This document shows, piece by piece, positions 33,945 to 46,772 of a stretch of DNA of 64,000 nt (position 1 is its first letter; the number at the start of each line of letters is the position of its first letter). Below the pieces are notes generated by a model that was not told the DNA's origin, did no database searches, and saw only the letters and a list, made by a program, of their open reading frames with translations. This DNA is from Gnetum montanum (lineage: Eukaryota > Streptophyta > Gnetopsida > Gnetales > Gnetaceae): positions 1,194,493 through 1,258,492 of the forward strand of contig MNCI01027046.1 in the NCBI GenBank assembly GCA_015680685.1, read 5' to 3'. A program made the translations under genes and the position numbers.

Positions 33945-34867
33945 TGATGAAGGATGGAGTATCCAACACCCAACCATGCAAAATATGGGTGTTCATGCAG
34001 GATCTTGGTTGAATTTCATGGACAAGGTAATGTTACTATTCAAGTAATTGGTTAGAGTTCACAATCATTGTCTTCCAACATGAGCTAGTAAAATCGATGC
34101 GTATAGTTTAACTCACAGTGAGGCATATGATAATGATGTTGTGTTGGCCATATTTCTCCTAGAAAACATGAAGTAAATGGAAAGTAAAGACAGTAGTTTC
34201 TAAATCTAAGTAATAGTAAACAAAATCTAATCTAGCTTATGTGATGAGTAGGTGATCTTGACCTTTTTTTCACACCTCAAACTTCATGTAGCTACTACTG
34301 GGATTACCAAGTGCCACACTACTAGGTGCACCAAGTGATAGTACTACTGGGTTACTAAGCAGATACACTTAAGTGTTTGAGATTAGTTGTACTCATTGCA
34401 CTTAACAATAGGAATAGTAAAACGCATAGAAAGTAAATTAGTAACTAGAGAAAACAGTAAACATTTAGCTAAGTGAAAGCAGTAAGATTATTCTAAGTGT
34501 AAACAATAAAAACTAAGTGATGCTGCAATGATGTGAAGTAATCTCAATCTTTATTTTCGTGCATGAAATGTGTTCAAGTACATTTCACTTGAATAAAGAC
34601 TTCGTTCAAGTACTAAACATCACACTGCAGGCATACACTCCTAAGTGCTAAGTCCTAAAATTGAGAAAACAAACTAATGTAATTTTGCTAAGTGTCTAAT
34701 GAAACTATCTATGGATGGTGCATCTAAGTGTTATATTTATAGGCCCACACACATTCATGATATTAGATACATGACATTGTATCTTGTGCCCCAATATTAG
34801 GGATCTGATGTCATAGCTTCAATATTGGATACCTGATATTGTTGCTAATCAAAAATTTTATTTATCA
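33945..34867 (-). repeat. LTR 2 (shared middle LTR) of the tandem element
   Basis: 923 bp, same organisation as LTR 1. It serves as the 5' LTR of internal copy A and the 3' LTR of copy B; a GGGGGTA tract of copy B lies immediately above it (34868-). Confidence 0.9.
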
Positions 34868-35072
34868 TACCCCCATGACTAACCAAAAACTCATCCTCGA
34901 GTTAAAATAAAAGGAGGATGGAGTTCCTTACAAAATTGGTAGGTAGATTCACATCACATTGACTCTTATATACATGACCCTCTAATGTCACAGTGGAGTT
35001 TACAAAAATGACACATTTCATGACATGAAAACTTTACAAAAAGAACAAAAATTGGTGAAGCTAGATGTAGCT

Positions 35073-37822
35073 TTATGTTGTTCCGAGTGGTGGTGACTCT
35101 TCCATTGGTTATCTCCCCTTATCATTAGGCTTTTGGAATCTATACCTGTTTAGAAGTGCCTAAGTTTCTCCTCTTCTATTTTGGGATTGTAAACAATCCA
35201 TGCTGATAAACCAATGTTTGATGTAATTAGCACATCCCATGGGCATGGTAGCTGTGGAAACATTTGGTTTGCTTTGACATACCAAGCTACAAATTGTCTC
35301 CTTTCTTTCTCAAATGCTTTGGCCTCTTCTCTTAATTCAAGATAGTCTTATAGTCTTTTGGCCAAGTTTGTTGTTGCATCTTTCTTCCCTTGGTAGCCAT
35401 CCTTTATTGCTTCTAGTTCTGAGTCTGTTACATGAAGTTTCTACAAAGCATCTTTTTGATCCACAAGATCTTTCTCATATAATGCATAGGTGGTTGCTAC
35501 TTGCTATTCTAGCTCACTTCTAGACCTACCTACTGTCAACATGGCCAAGTTAGCATAATGCAGGTTAGCTAACCCCATGTACTCTTTCAAATCCTTAATC
35601 TATAGGTCTTTATTTTTCACTTTTGCATGTGGACAAGGGCATAGCTATCTAGGATGGGTTTCCAATCAAGATTCTGCGTTAATATGGAACTGATTTTTGC
35701 CTTTGCCATCTAGATTTCTTTCTTGTTGATTTTTTTGTACATGCCCACCTGGTCTCAGAAATGTTCCTTGAGCCTCTCATGTTTCTTTGTCTCATTTTAC
35801 CATGCGTTGATTTCAATGGTTGATTTTTGTCAGATGGTGCATACCTCCTTCATAGAGAGGGTTCTATTTTCTCTCAAGAGGTGACTCATGTCCCAATTGA
35901 CCTTCACCAGTTGTTCCCTTAACTGGTGGATGCTCTCTTCTAGAACATTTTTCTGCTTCTTCACAGTGGTCAACCTTAAGTTGTTAGTAGAAAGTTTCTT
36001 ATTTTCCTCTTGAACTGTAGTAAGTGCCCTCACATGATCATATGTTTATGCTTCAACTATAAAGGTATTCCATACCACTTTCTTCTTCTTTGTTGCTAAT
36101 TGTTTATTTTGCTCAATCATTATGTTGATTTGCTCTATTTTGAATTGCTCAATCTGGTCAAGTGCAACAAATTGTGTGGGATCTCTCCTTTCAGCTCTCA
36201 GGTCTGTGAGCTCTTCTTAAAGTTTCAGAAGTTCTACTTCTGCATGTTTTGCCCTGGTCTCTACCATGACCAATTTCCCCTTGGCGGCAATCAACTCTAA
36301 CTACCATCTAGTGACATTGCTTGGGATGTCGAAGAGTGTTGTCATTACTTGCCCTATTTGCAACAATCAATCAAGTATAGCTTCATGGTCAGCATGAGTC
36401 ATTGAGGTTTCAACTAACATCTAAGCATCTCTGGCTCAAGTTAGATCTGCTGGTGGTACAATAGGTACATTGAAGGATTCTTTGATATGATCAGTGATCA
36501 CCTCTGCTACTCTTGCTCTATCCTTATGCTACATTACCACAACTGTGGCTTCTTCTCTAGTCTCTAGCACCACTTAGAATAATGTAGCATTTCCAAAAAT
36601 TTATTGTGACCATACCACTCCTCCTAACTACAATGAAATTTGTCCACTTCCTGGATCAACTGAAACTATGGGTCTGATGGCACCATCAACAACACTGTAC
36701 AAATTAGCCTCTTCCCTTGTTTCCCAATTGATTATTTTTGCAATATGATATAGATGGCTCATCAACAGTCTATAGTCTTGCAATGATGGTAGTGGGACTT
36801 GCTATTGTTGCTATCCTTGCTATTGGCTGCTAGGCCCTACTTGCTCTTGTTCCTGTCGTTACTCTCACTGTTGATCATGTTCTTGTTCTTACTCTTGCTC
36901 CTCACCATGGTCTTTCGTTGGTGGAGCTAGTTTGAGAAACCCAATGTATGAAGCATTTTGGGCTCTCCAAGGAACATCATTGGTGTATCCCAGGATTCCA
37001 GCTCACTTGCAAAGCTTCCTAATAAGGCACGGGAATGGAAGTGTTGGCTTCCCTTCCTCTCTTTCTTCAAATTGTCACTAAATTTTCATATAATAGAGTT
37101 GTGCAAGATTAGCATTAAATTTTCCCATCAAAATTACACTTCCTCTAGTTGCATAAGTTGATAGTCGATTGAGTCCTTTTGTTGGGAACTGATGATAAGT
37201 GTCAATTTTAAAGTATATCCTCTCCTCCAAGGTTTAGTTCATTGTAGCCTTTATCTTCTTTGCCATATGTCCTTTTTAACTATAATTTTCTTGTTTTTGG
37301 ATCTAATCTATGCTAGTTTTGCGACTTTGTTTGGTATATTTAGAGCTTTGGTAATTTCCTTGATTAAAAATGAAATTGAAATTCCTCCAATATTGATTGT
37401 AGTTCCCTCTTCCTTATTGTGTCATAACTAATATGTTTCCCCAAGATACCATTCACCACTATCTAAAAGGATATGTATAGCAGTGACACTTGCAGTTGTG
37501 TCGTAACCACTTTTGGAACAAATGCCATGAATAGGCCAAAGTTCATCTCCACAATGACTGTGGTCAAGATAGATCTCTCTTGAATGGCTTAGAGACAATC
37601 TTGTGACAATGTGAGGCATTGTCCTTGCTCTTATGGTGCCTCTACCTCTCCTTGGGCCAATTGTCCTATGGTAGGAGTCTCTTCATAAATGCTAAATGAT
37701 TGGGTTTCCTACTACTTGTGTTCAGGTGCTTGTCCTCCATTTCAGCCTCTACCTTGGCTTCTTGGTCATTTACTTGCTCCTTGTAAAGGTCCTCCTTGTG
37801 CTCCTCCTCTTCTTAGGACCAT
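35073..37822 (-). pseudogene. Extra coiled-coil frame of internal copy B
   Basis: Homologue of 25484-28244. It starts near 37822 (RRGGAQGGPLQG), directly after a consensus splice acceptor GATTGCAG, and ends at 35073 with the GTT-stop motif. The frame at 36033-35830 is a clean coiled coil (KKLSTNNLRLTTVKKQKN, ESIHQLREQLVKVN). Broken by stops like copy A, at different places. Confidence 0.6.
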
Positions 37823-38359
37823 CTGCAATCATTAAGGAATTAGAATTACTCAGGTTTTTCCACATGTTCTTAACGGTTTCATACCTTACTCATACCCTAG
37901 TTCATTATGTTCCTAGTTACTAAGATTGCAAAGTTAGAAAAATTTGCAAAAAACCCATAGGTATTAATCTCTTTATAACCATTCACAATTGCTCATTTTT
38001 TTCCTATGTATGATGGTTATTGGTCCTCAAGATCATTAATTGATTGTTTTGGCTTTAGTATGTTTGATTATTCTTTAAAAATTCTAGTTATCTCTTCATA
38101 CTTACCCTTAAATTACCTTCTAGGTGTGAGAATTTTGTGAAAAATTAGCTTAGATTTTCCTCACTAACACCACCCCCCATCGACTAAGTTGAACACTCCA
38201 TGATCAAATAGGTTTAAAAATTATGAAAATCATAGTGATATTGATCAAGATATGGCTGGGAAAAGCTAGAAGGTGAGAGCTTAAACTGAAAAAGAAAATT
38301 CAAAAAAATTTCCCTTCTTGCAAATGAAAAATGATGAAAAATTTTCTAAGTCCCATTAA

Positions 38360-38452
38360 TACATATAGGTTTTGTGGGACCTGATATCGAGGACCCAACA
38401 TCGAGGATCCAATATCCATGTGGACTTGATATTAATGACCTAATATCGGAAC
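38360..38452 (-). promoter_or_regulatory. Internal U3-like promoter (copy B)
   Basis: Minus strand: GGTTCCGATATTAGGTC, GGATATTGGATCC and CTCGATATCAGGTCC, followed by AAACCTATATGTATT. Same arrangement and position as at 28775-28875. Confidence 0.5.
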
Positions 38453-39967
38453 CCTAGAATTTTCATTTTTCATGAGGATTGGATGGAAAAAATTAATTCC
38501 TTTGGATGTTTGGAAGGGTTTAAGGTAGCTTAGAGCATTTGGATGATAGAAATATGCTCATTTTTATCAAAAATCTATCATTGGAAGTTCATAGAGAAGG
38601 AATTTTGGGCTACAAAAGTTCATAAGTTGGGTGAGAAGGGTAATCAATTCAAATTTGTAGAACGGAGAGTGCAAGTGATATGGGAAGTGTTTATTGATAT
38701 TTGGAAGGTTCAAGATGATGTGGAATTACTTTACAAGTATAAGAAACAACAATTATACAAGTGAGTCCTTCCCAAAGTAGGCTCCAACCCTTAATGCCCC
38801 TGTATAACCACACCTAGAAGTGTCCTTAGGCACTTAAGGAGTTGAATGTACCACATACCTATTTAGCAAGACACGCATGTTAGTACCACCAAATTGGGAA
38901 AATAACACTATGTTACAAAAAATCATAAGTTATGACTATTCAAACAGTGAGATGAGATGGACTTAGAAGGATTGCAGAAATCAGGACATGAGGTGTCTTA
39001 CCATCAAAATAATGAATTCTTGTGTTTTATTAGTGGTTAAAGTAACCACTAGCCTTTTAGTCCAAGATTCAAACCAAGTCCAGACCACATTCCAGTGACA
39101 TCGCATTGTTTCATCTCTTGGGATTACAATTCTGAGACTATCAATGTTACAAGGGTTATTGTCACTTGGTATATTGTCCAAGAGAGGAGTTTTATTCATG
39201 GCACTTTATTTTTATTTTTACATTTCTGAGAAGCCACCTACCTTCAGGCATGGGTAACATGTCTTTCCAATGGGACCCCTAGAAATTTATTTTGTGCTCT
39301 TTTATTTTTTTAAATCATGTCAACCTTTGAAGATAACACTTACTCCCATTTTTTAGATCTAAAGGGATATAATACAACCTTAGTAACATAATAGAACTCA
39401 CTATAATAGTCCAAAAAGAATCCACAAGTCCCCTTGATGTCACACCCTATTCATTCCCAATTGGTTCTTCACTTTTCGGTCCAGGCATAATGATCACAAG
39501 TTTATTCTTAGTTGTATGATGGTAAAGAATATCATTATGGCCATGGTAAGAATCTCTTATTAATGGAATGGATGGATGGATGATGTGGGCTCACTATGCA
39601 AATAATCAATTTCTTATGATTTGATAACATAGAGAAATCTTCACCTTATTGGACTACATGTTGCCTTTATTTAATGTGTCTTATTTACAATCAAAATTAT
39701 TTACAAATGGTTTATAAACAAAGTATAAAAGAAATGGAAAAGATAGTAAAAATTATGAAAAATTGTAAAGAATAAAAAATGTTAAAGAATTGAAAAATGT
39801 AAAAGAATATGAAAAATTGAAGAATGGAAAAGTATAAAAGAATAAGAAAATGTTAAAGAATGTGAAAAATGAAAAGAATTGTAAAACAAAAAAGAACAAA
39901 AAAACACTTAGTAATTCCCGAATTAAGATAAGGCATCTCCCCCAAAATTGAACTCATGGGCGAGTGT
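38453..39967 (-). other. Non-coding spacer of internal copy B
   Basis: Homologous to 28876-30380, including the shared block at 38755-38815 and an A-rich tract at about 39720-39910. No gene. Confidence 0.6.
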
Positions 39968-40740
39968 TTAGAAAATGCTTCCTATATCTCTTGGATCATA
40001 CACTATAGGTGGTTCACCTACCATTTTTAGTAATGTAACTTTTCGATTATCATCCCATATAATTTTGATGGTAGTGGAGTTATGATCATTTAAGTTCCTA
40101 TTTTCTTTTCCCTTTGGTGTATGATTATGAGTTAATCGTTTCGTTTTTGGGCTTTCAATTGGAGTCATTTTCTTGGATTGGGAATTAGTAAGTGGTTCAA
40201 ATGTCTCCATGTAGGTTTTAGATGATTGTTGATTCTTAGTTAGTGGCCACAGTGTGTCTTTTGGTTTAGTGACCCTTGCTCTGTCTTTTGAACACACTGG
40301 TTTTTCATTGTTGTTGTGGACTAGAATGGTGTCTATGTTAACATTTTGAAGTATTAGCCCACGATTGCACCCTTTGCTTTTAGCAATAATGCATGGAATT
40401 TGTTGCATGTGTATGGTTCCGTGCATGTCTTCTTTAGAGATTTCAACAGGTAAATCTATCATACTTAGCTTAGCATTAATTGTGCTAAGCCATGCTCTCC
40501 CCATGATTGTTTGGAGTTCCTTATTACCGTCTTTCACATCAATTACTAGAAAGTCTGTTGGATAGGACCACCAATTGACAATGGTCACTGCATCATCTAT
40601 CTACCCCAAAGGAGTGGTGATAAATTGATCTACAAGCTCTAACATGATGTTGCACTCTTCTAATGGTGGTAGGTTTTAGGCTTGATATGTTTTATAAGAG
40701 ATCAAAATCACTCTAGAACCTGAGTCTAATAGAGCTTTTC
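39968..40740 (-). pseudogene. Protease of internal copy B, with a 206-codon open frame
   Basis: LLDSGSRVILIS carries the catalytic triad at 40726-40718. The frame 40588-39968 (206 codons) then continues with WWSYPTDFLVIDV, TIMGRAWLSTINAKLS and a Lys/Thr-rich tail ending PPIVYDPRDIGSIF. It is the best preserved coding stretch of the tandem array and ends with a natural-looking stop rather than running into reverse transcriptase. Confidence 0.8.
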
Positions 40741-40759
40741 ATGGTTGATTTCTAGTTAT

Positions 40760-43331
40760 TCGTAAAGAAATCAAGGAATTCTTGGATCAATTTGCTTCTT
40801 AGGGAGTGGTCTTGCCTTGATCCAGTTAGTGACAATTTTAGTGAGCATTACAACTTGTATGTTTGGGCTTGATGATGATGGAAGCTTGTTAATATTGAGA
40901 AGATCTGTTTTAGGAGAAGTTGGTCTCGATAAGGCTTCAATTCTACTAGCATTCTCTGGACTCATCCTAAAAAAAAGGATGTTTCTTTGTTTGGTCCTTA
41001 TGCTAGTGAGATCTTCTATTTGTACATTCACTGCCCTTGCATCTCTCTTCTGCTGCAATTGTGATGGCAACTCCCCTTGCATCACAGGTGGTGGCATTGG
41101 GGGCAAAGGATTTCAATTGGGATTTAAAAAATCAACTGCTGATGGATGCACATACGAGTCTAATTTGGCCCTTGGTGGTGTCAGTTGATGGTATTATGGT
41201 AGATAATACTATGAAGTTTGAATAGTTTCATTTGTTGGTAAGACTGGACGTTGGACATAGTATCCATAAGGATCAAGTTGTTGATATGGATACTATTTGT
41301 GCAATTGTGGCATGGCCCACAATTGAGGCTATTGCCACTATTGATGGTATTGTTCTTGCAGTTGTGACAAGGCTTCACTAGGATAATACATTAGTTGGGA
41401 TTTCTATCTGTAGTTACCTTGAGGATAAGGTAACCATTTGGGCATTTGTTTTTGAATAAATTTTGGATTAAGTGTGTATGCCCCTATTTTTTGTAGATGT
41501 CCCATGACTGGACAACATCCCTTAGGATGTTCATACTAGAACACATTGCAACCTTCATCCTTTGTAGAGCTAGTGTTTAAGCACTCAACCACTGAAGCAA
41601 CTTTGCCTTTGTGTCTAAGTTCTTTTTTCTTCCTTTTGTCTTTGCCTCTTCCTAATGCTTGCTTGGTTCGTTCCTCCACCATCTTTAATGCAATTGTGAA
41701 TTTTTTGTCAATAGAATCCCACATTTTCTCTACCTTAGCTGCAATGTCGCTTTCAGACTTCTAGATTGATAAAGTCTTTTGCTAGATGATATTGTTTAAG
41801 GTTTTGTCCTCTTATTTGTCATATATTTGTGCACTCCTCTTTTGGATTGATGGATCTCTATTCTACCCTTTAGCTGATTCCCTTTTTCTGAGTTCTCCTT
41901 CCTCTTTTATCACTTGGTTAATCAGTCTTTTGAATACAATGGACATTCAATTTTAATAGTCTTCTTTGGGCATAAACCCCAAGGATCTCTTTGGTTTTGC
42001 TTCTCAACCCATCTACGATGTGCCTAAGCTATTCCTTTGATGAAAATCCATGACCTAGGCATATGTGTAATAGTGAATAATATTTGCCCATTGTCGCATC
42101 AAGGGTTTCATGATTCCCTTGTTTCCAGCCCTAGATTTATTTTCTTAGATTTGACACTCTATAAAAAGTTCTAATATTTGTCATTAAGGATTTCAAGCAT
42201 GGTATTCCAGTGTCTGATGGATTCAAGTTCCAATGACCTATATCAGCTTTCTACTTCCTTCACAAGTGTTCTAGGAAACAACTTTAATTTTTGCCAATCA
42301 CTCTCTATGTTTTGAAGGACATGCATCGTGGAATGCTTGAAGGTGATGTTGTGAATATGCATTGTAACCACCTTCAAATCATGGCATGTTGTTCATGTCT
42401 AGCCATTTAATTCAACTGTCTCTCACGTGCATGGTTGGTATATAGACAACTTCTTGAATATTGATCATGATTTAGGTTGCCATACCAGGTTCATCATTGT
42501 AATCGAGTTCGTATGCTCTGTTGTAGCGCTAACCTCTTCTATGTTCATGCCTTTCTTGATCCTCTCTTCTATCTCTTCATCTTCTTCATTCTTATTCTTC
42601 ATCTTCTAAATCAGAGTACCTTGAATATTTTTCATGATGACCATGAGTTCACCTTTCTTCCCTATCAGAGTCACAGTACTTGTGTTGTCTCTTGTCAGAG
42701 TCCTTTGATGATAGCCATGAGGCTGATGAGGTTTGCTTCTCTGTAAGATTTAGGAGGAACCCTTGGCCTAGAGTCCCACTTGTATCTTGATTCAGTAGCC
42801 TCCCCCTTGTGTGTCTCTGCTAGAGTAGAATGAAGTTGGGCTTTGACAAGTTCCTCTAGTATGATGATAGGTCTTTTTGACGGCTTCTCATGGTTTTGGT
42901 GGAGTTGTTTTGAAGTGAATTGATCAACATCAAGTTCTTCTATGACAATAGAAGTGTTGGCTTGCTTCTCTTTGCTGTGTATATGTTTGATCTTCATGGC
43001 AGCATCTCTTCTCATCTGCTCCTTTGTGGGTTCATAGGGTCTGGTCATGTGATGAGTCACATGATACCCTTCCTAAATCTGGTCCAAATGCATTCCCCTT
43101 AAAGTAGTTAGTAGCATGTTCTAGAGGCAGGACTATGTTGCCTTGCATGTCTCTCCACCTCATTTGATTATCCTGATGGAAGATGAAAGTGAAGTTTGAA
43201 TGGTAAGGATCAATGTAAGCATAAGTGATTCTTGTCTACATTGGCACTCCTCGTTCTTCTTCATCAATAATTCTATCATTGCTCCTTCTTGTCTCCTTGG
43301 CAAGTTATGATTGATCTTTGTGTAAAGCCAT
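40760..43331 (-). pseudogene. Gag of internal copy B
   Basis: Begins near 43331 (MALHKDQS). The frame 43060-42695 holds THHMTRPYEPTKEQMRRDAA and IKHIHSKEKQANTSIVIEEL, and the capsid-like core follows near 42390-42200. The Lys-rich EERTKQALGRGKDKRKKKEL lies at 41680-41620 and the Pro-rich linker near 41100. Same layout as copy A with independent stops. Confidence 0.75.
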
Positions 43332-43450
43332 ATTTTATAGTTTTTAAACATTATCTGTTAAGTGTGCTTTACTTATAGTTGTAGGGTTTGACTTTGTGTT
43401 TCAAACATAACAAACTTTAAGAAATCAATTACTTAACATAACATTGACGA

Positions 43451-43470
43451 GTCCCCACCAACGGTACCAA
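43451..43470 (-). promoter_or_regulatory. Primer binding site, copy B
   Basis: Minus strand TTGGTACCGTTGGTGGGGAC immediately inside LTR 3, closer to the tRNA-Asp complement than copy A. Confidence 0.7.
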
Positions 43471-44399
43471 TGATGAGCGATGGAGTATCCAACACCCAAC
43501 CATATGAGATACAAGTATTCACACACAATCTTGGTCAAATTCCGTGGACAAGGCAATGTAACTATGCAAGTAGTTGGTTAGAGTTCACGATCATTGTCTT
43601 CCCACATGAGCTAGTAAAATTGATGCATATAGTTTAACTCACGGTGGGGCATATGATAATGAGGTTGTGTTGGCCATATTTCTCGTAGAAAACATGAAGT
43701 AAATGTAAAGTAAAGGTAGTAGTTTCTTAATCGAAGTAGTAGTAAACAAAATCTAATCTAGCCTATGCAATGAACAGTCAATTTTGACCTTTCGTTAACA
43801 CCTTAGACTTCATATAACTACTACTAGGATTACCAAGTACCACATTACTAGGTGTACCAAGTGACAGTACTATTGAGTTACCAAGCAATTACACTTAAGT
43901 GTTCGAGATTAGTTGTACTCATTCCACTTAACAACAAGAATAGTAAAATGCATAGAAAGTAAATCAATAACTAGGGAAAATAGTAAACATTTAGCTAAGT
44001 GAAAGCAGTAAGATTATTCTAAGTGTAAACAATAAAAACTAAGTGATGTTGCAATGATGTGAAGTACTCTCGATCTTTATTTTCGTGCATGAAACATGTC
44101 CAAGTACATTCCATTCGAATAAAGACTTCGTTCAATTATTAAACATCACACTAAGAGCATACACTCCTAAGTGCTAAGTGCTAAAATTGAGAAAACAAAC
44201 TAACATAATTTCGCTGAGTGTCTAATGAAATTGTTTGTGGATGATGCACCTATGTGTTGTATTTATAGGCTTGCACATGTCCATGATATCGAACATGCGA
44301 CATCATATCTTGTGGATGTGGCCCGATATCGGGGATCCAATATCGTGGCTTCGATATTGGATATTCAATATTATTGCCGATCGAAAATTTGATTTATCA
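43471..44399 (-). repeat. LTR 3 (outer 5' LTR) of the tandem element
   Basis: 929 bp, beginning TGATAAATCAAATTTTCG and ending GCTCATCA on the minus strand. U3 palindromes (GATATCGGGG, CGATATTGG) lie at about 44280-44375, with a TATA box CCTATAAATACAA near 44256-44268. Confidence 0.9.
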
Positions 44400-44404
44400 C
44401 ACCT

Positions 44405-46372
44405 CATGCTATAAATAGTAATAGTGCCCCAAGATTGAGAATAACTTGATAAGCATGAGAATTTCCTTTTATTTTGAAGAGGTGTACCAATGGATGAAGA
44501 TAACAAGAGGTTTTGGAATCATAGTTCATAGTATGCCTTCAAATCAATGTATATTCAAAGTAAACTAACAAAGCTACTAGGCATGCCTTTTTTCAACCTA
44601 AATGCATTTGAAAGTTTATGTGATCAAGTTCTAAATGCATTTGATGAGCAAAAGTAATTTTTCATCTAATATTAATTTAATATAGACAAAGAAAATTCAT
44701 TAAGGCAAGGGTAGAGTGAATGTTGGAGGTATGCAAAAGCTTATTAGACAAAATGAAAATGGTTTCTAATTGTTTACTTCAAACTTAAAACCAATCTTGT
44801 TAGTTACTTCAAGTGGGATGTAAATTCACGACATCCTTATTATTCTTGAGCATAAGGGTAAAAAAATTCTCAAGCAAGACACCCTTGATTACTAATTGGG
44901 CATCCTTATCTTTAATTGGCCACTAATCCACCAATGGCTAATGTTTCAAACACTTATATTTTTTTTAACTAAAACTAAATTTATATTTACATCAATGAGT
45001 TTCATAAGTTCTTTTACGAAATTGTTTTTAATCCTTAACTCTTCCAATGGTAACATCTTTACTATGTGGACGTTTTGGGTTGATGTTAAGCTTGTTAAAA
45101 TCATCTTCAACTGTCTACCTTCTTAAAAAATCTGAAGTCAAGGCATACCAAAAATCATGTTAATTATTGCTCAAACTTTTGGTTTCTTATTCACAAATAC
45201 TCGTTAATTGTTGCTTAAATTTTTAATTCTTATCTAAATAAAAATTAAATAACAAAACTCATCAATGTGAACAAGAATAGCTTGTAAATAATTTTGATCA
45301 AATCCAATGTCGATACAAGTAAATCAATGGAAATCAATGCAAGTAATAATATGAACGTATCAATTGTAAATAAACTACAATCGAAAATAAGGGACAGCAA
45401 GTAAATATATTGAACGTATCAATTGTAAATAAACTATTGACAGCGAGTGAATATACTGTGAATTAAGTCCATGTCTCTAATTGCTTTCTTGTGAAATCCT
45501 ATATCATTGTTACCCTTGAGAAACAAGGCTTCTTTATAAATTTTGATAAGAGCCAAATATATAAGTTGAGGACAATGTTATTTGCGCTTTGAATTCAAAT
45601 AAAATGACCAAGTATTTTGGCCATTTCAATGTTCATTCCCTCGTCAAATAGTTTTATGACTCCCAGATTTCATCTGAAATATTTCCAACCAATAAAGTTA
45701 TAAATTAGTTGTTTCCTCACATCACCATCCCTGTTTTTTTCTCACCACATAAACACATGATTTATGGTAAAAACATTTGATCCGGAGACCAAAACCTTTC
45801 GAAAGGCTGTGAGTGGATATTTCGCTTAGAATCAAACGAGCTTAGTTCTGCCTCCTTTGATCCTATATTTCAATTTCAACTAGTATTTCTGTTTTTTGGT
45901 GCAATATTAGGGTTGGAGGCATAGAGTCCAACAATAATTTATAATTGCTCAACAGAATCCCACCCATAACTTTGAATTTCAAATTTCCAAATTAAGAGTC
46001 TTACACTAAGTAAAAAATGTAACATATCATTTTAGATGCAATGTTAACCTGTGTTGCTCTAGCTCCATCAGGTAGTCCACGTAAGCAGATCGCAAAGATT
46101 TCAAGCAGCCCTAGGTATTCACCTTATTCCCGTACATTCCAAAGAAACGAGATATATGAGGGAAGAATATCCCAAAACTTACACGAATACAAATACAGAA
46201 ACTTCTTCTCTTATCTTAAAAACACAAACAAATATTGATCTAGTAAACACTAAAATGCATAAAGCATTGATACATTGCAAAATGGCCAAAAAAATACACC
46301 AGTTTTAAAAGCACTTCAATATTTTTAAAATTTAAAAGAGGATGAGGATACAATTTCAATTTTAATTAAATA
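44405..46372. other. Host intergenic DNA
   Basis: About 2 kb of AT-rich DNA between the tandem element and the DNAJC21 gene. Scattered short frames show no family similarity. A small repeat is noted separately. Confidence 0.4.
45353..45435. repeat. 24-bp repeat, two copies, 59 bp apart
   Basis: GAACGTATCAATTGTAAATA plus four more bases is perfectly repeated at 45353-45376 and 45412-45435. Confidence 0.85.
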
Positions 46373-46376
46373 AGAT

Positions 46377-46382
46377 TTTATT
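46377..46382 (-). terminator. Possible poly(A) signal of the DNAJC21 gene
   Basis: AATAAA on the minus strand about 390 bp after the DNAJC21 stop codon. Position is reasonable, but other AT-rich signals could be used. Confidence 0.3.
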
Positions 46383-46772
46383 TGCAATTTCATTCTTATT
46401 GGTACAACACTAACAGAGTCATTGTCGTTTACAGTCAACATGGCGGGTTTATCAAAGCAGGAAAACAAAATGCTGAAATTGACTTCATCCCTCCTCCAAT
46501 TGAAGAATACTGGTGTGAAAATTACAAGATTTTCCAGAGAAAAATTACTTGGATCTCCTCATCCCCAATGCTTAAAAATTTCATTTGCTCGTCAAACAAA
46601 TATCTATTCTAAAAAAAAAAATTCCCTGCAAAATTTTTTAATGCCTATGGAAGCGTCCGTGAACTCATCTTGTAGCAATCAATACTAACAACTCTGTCTT
46701 GGTAAAAATCAATTTGAAAAAAATACATAGCTTCATCTTACTAGAGAGCTCCTCAACTTGTGGATGAATCAG

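Larger units (their letters stand above)
24356..44399 (-). mobile_element. Tandem Athila-type retrotransposon (LTR-internal-LTR-internal-LTR)
   Basis: A 20,044-bp unit with three LTRs (24356-25278, 33945-34867, 43471-44399) and two homologous internal regions (25279-33944 and 34868-43470). The five bases outside, CACCT at 24351-24355 and CACCT at 44400-44404, are identical. The whole array therefore behaves as one insertion, later expanded by unequal recombination between LTRs or inserted as a dimer. Each internal region has a primer site, gag, protease, a long A-rich spacer and a coiled-coil frame, but no reverse transcriptase, RNase H or integrase. It is therefore non-autonomous; related elements such as the one at 10626-23254 could have supplied the enzymes. 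Confidence 0.9.
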
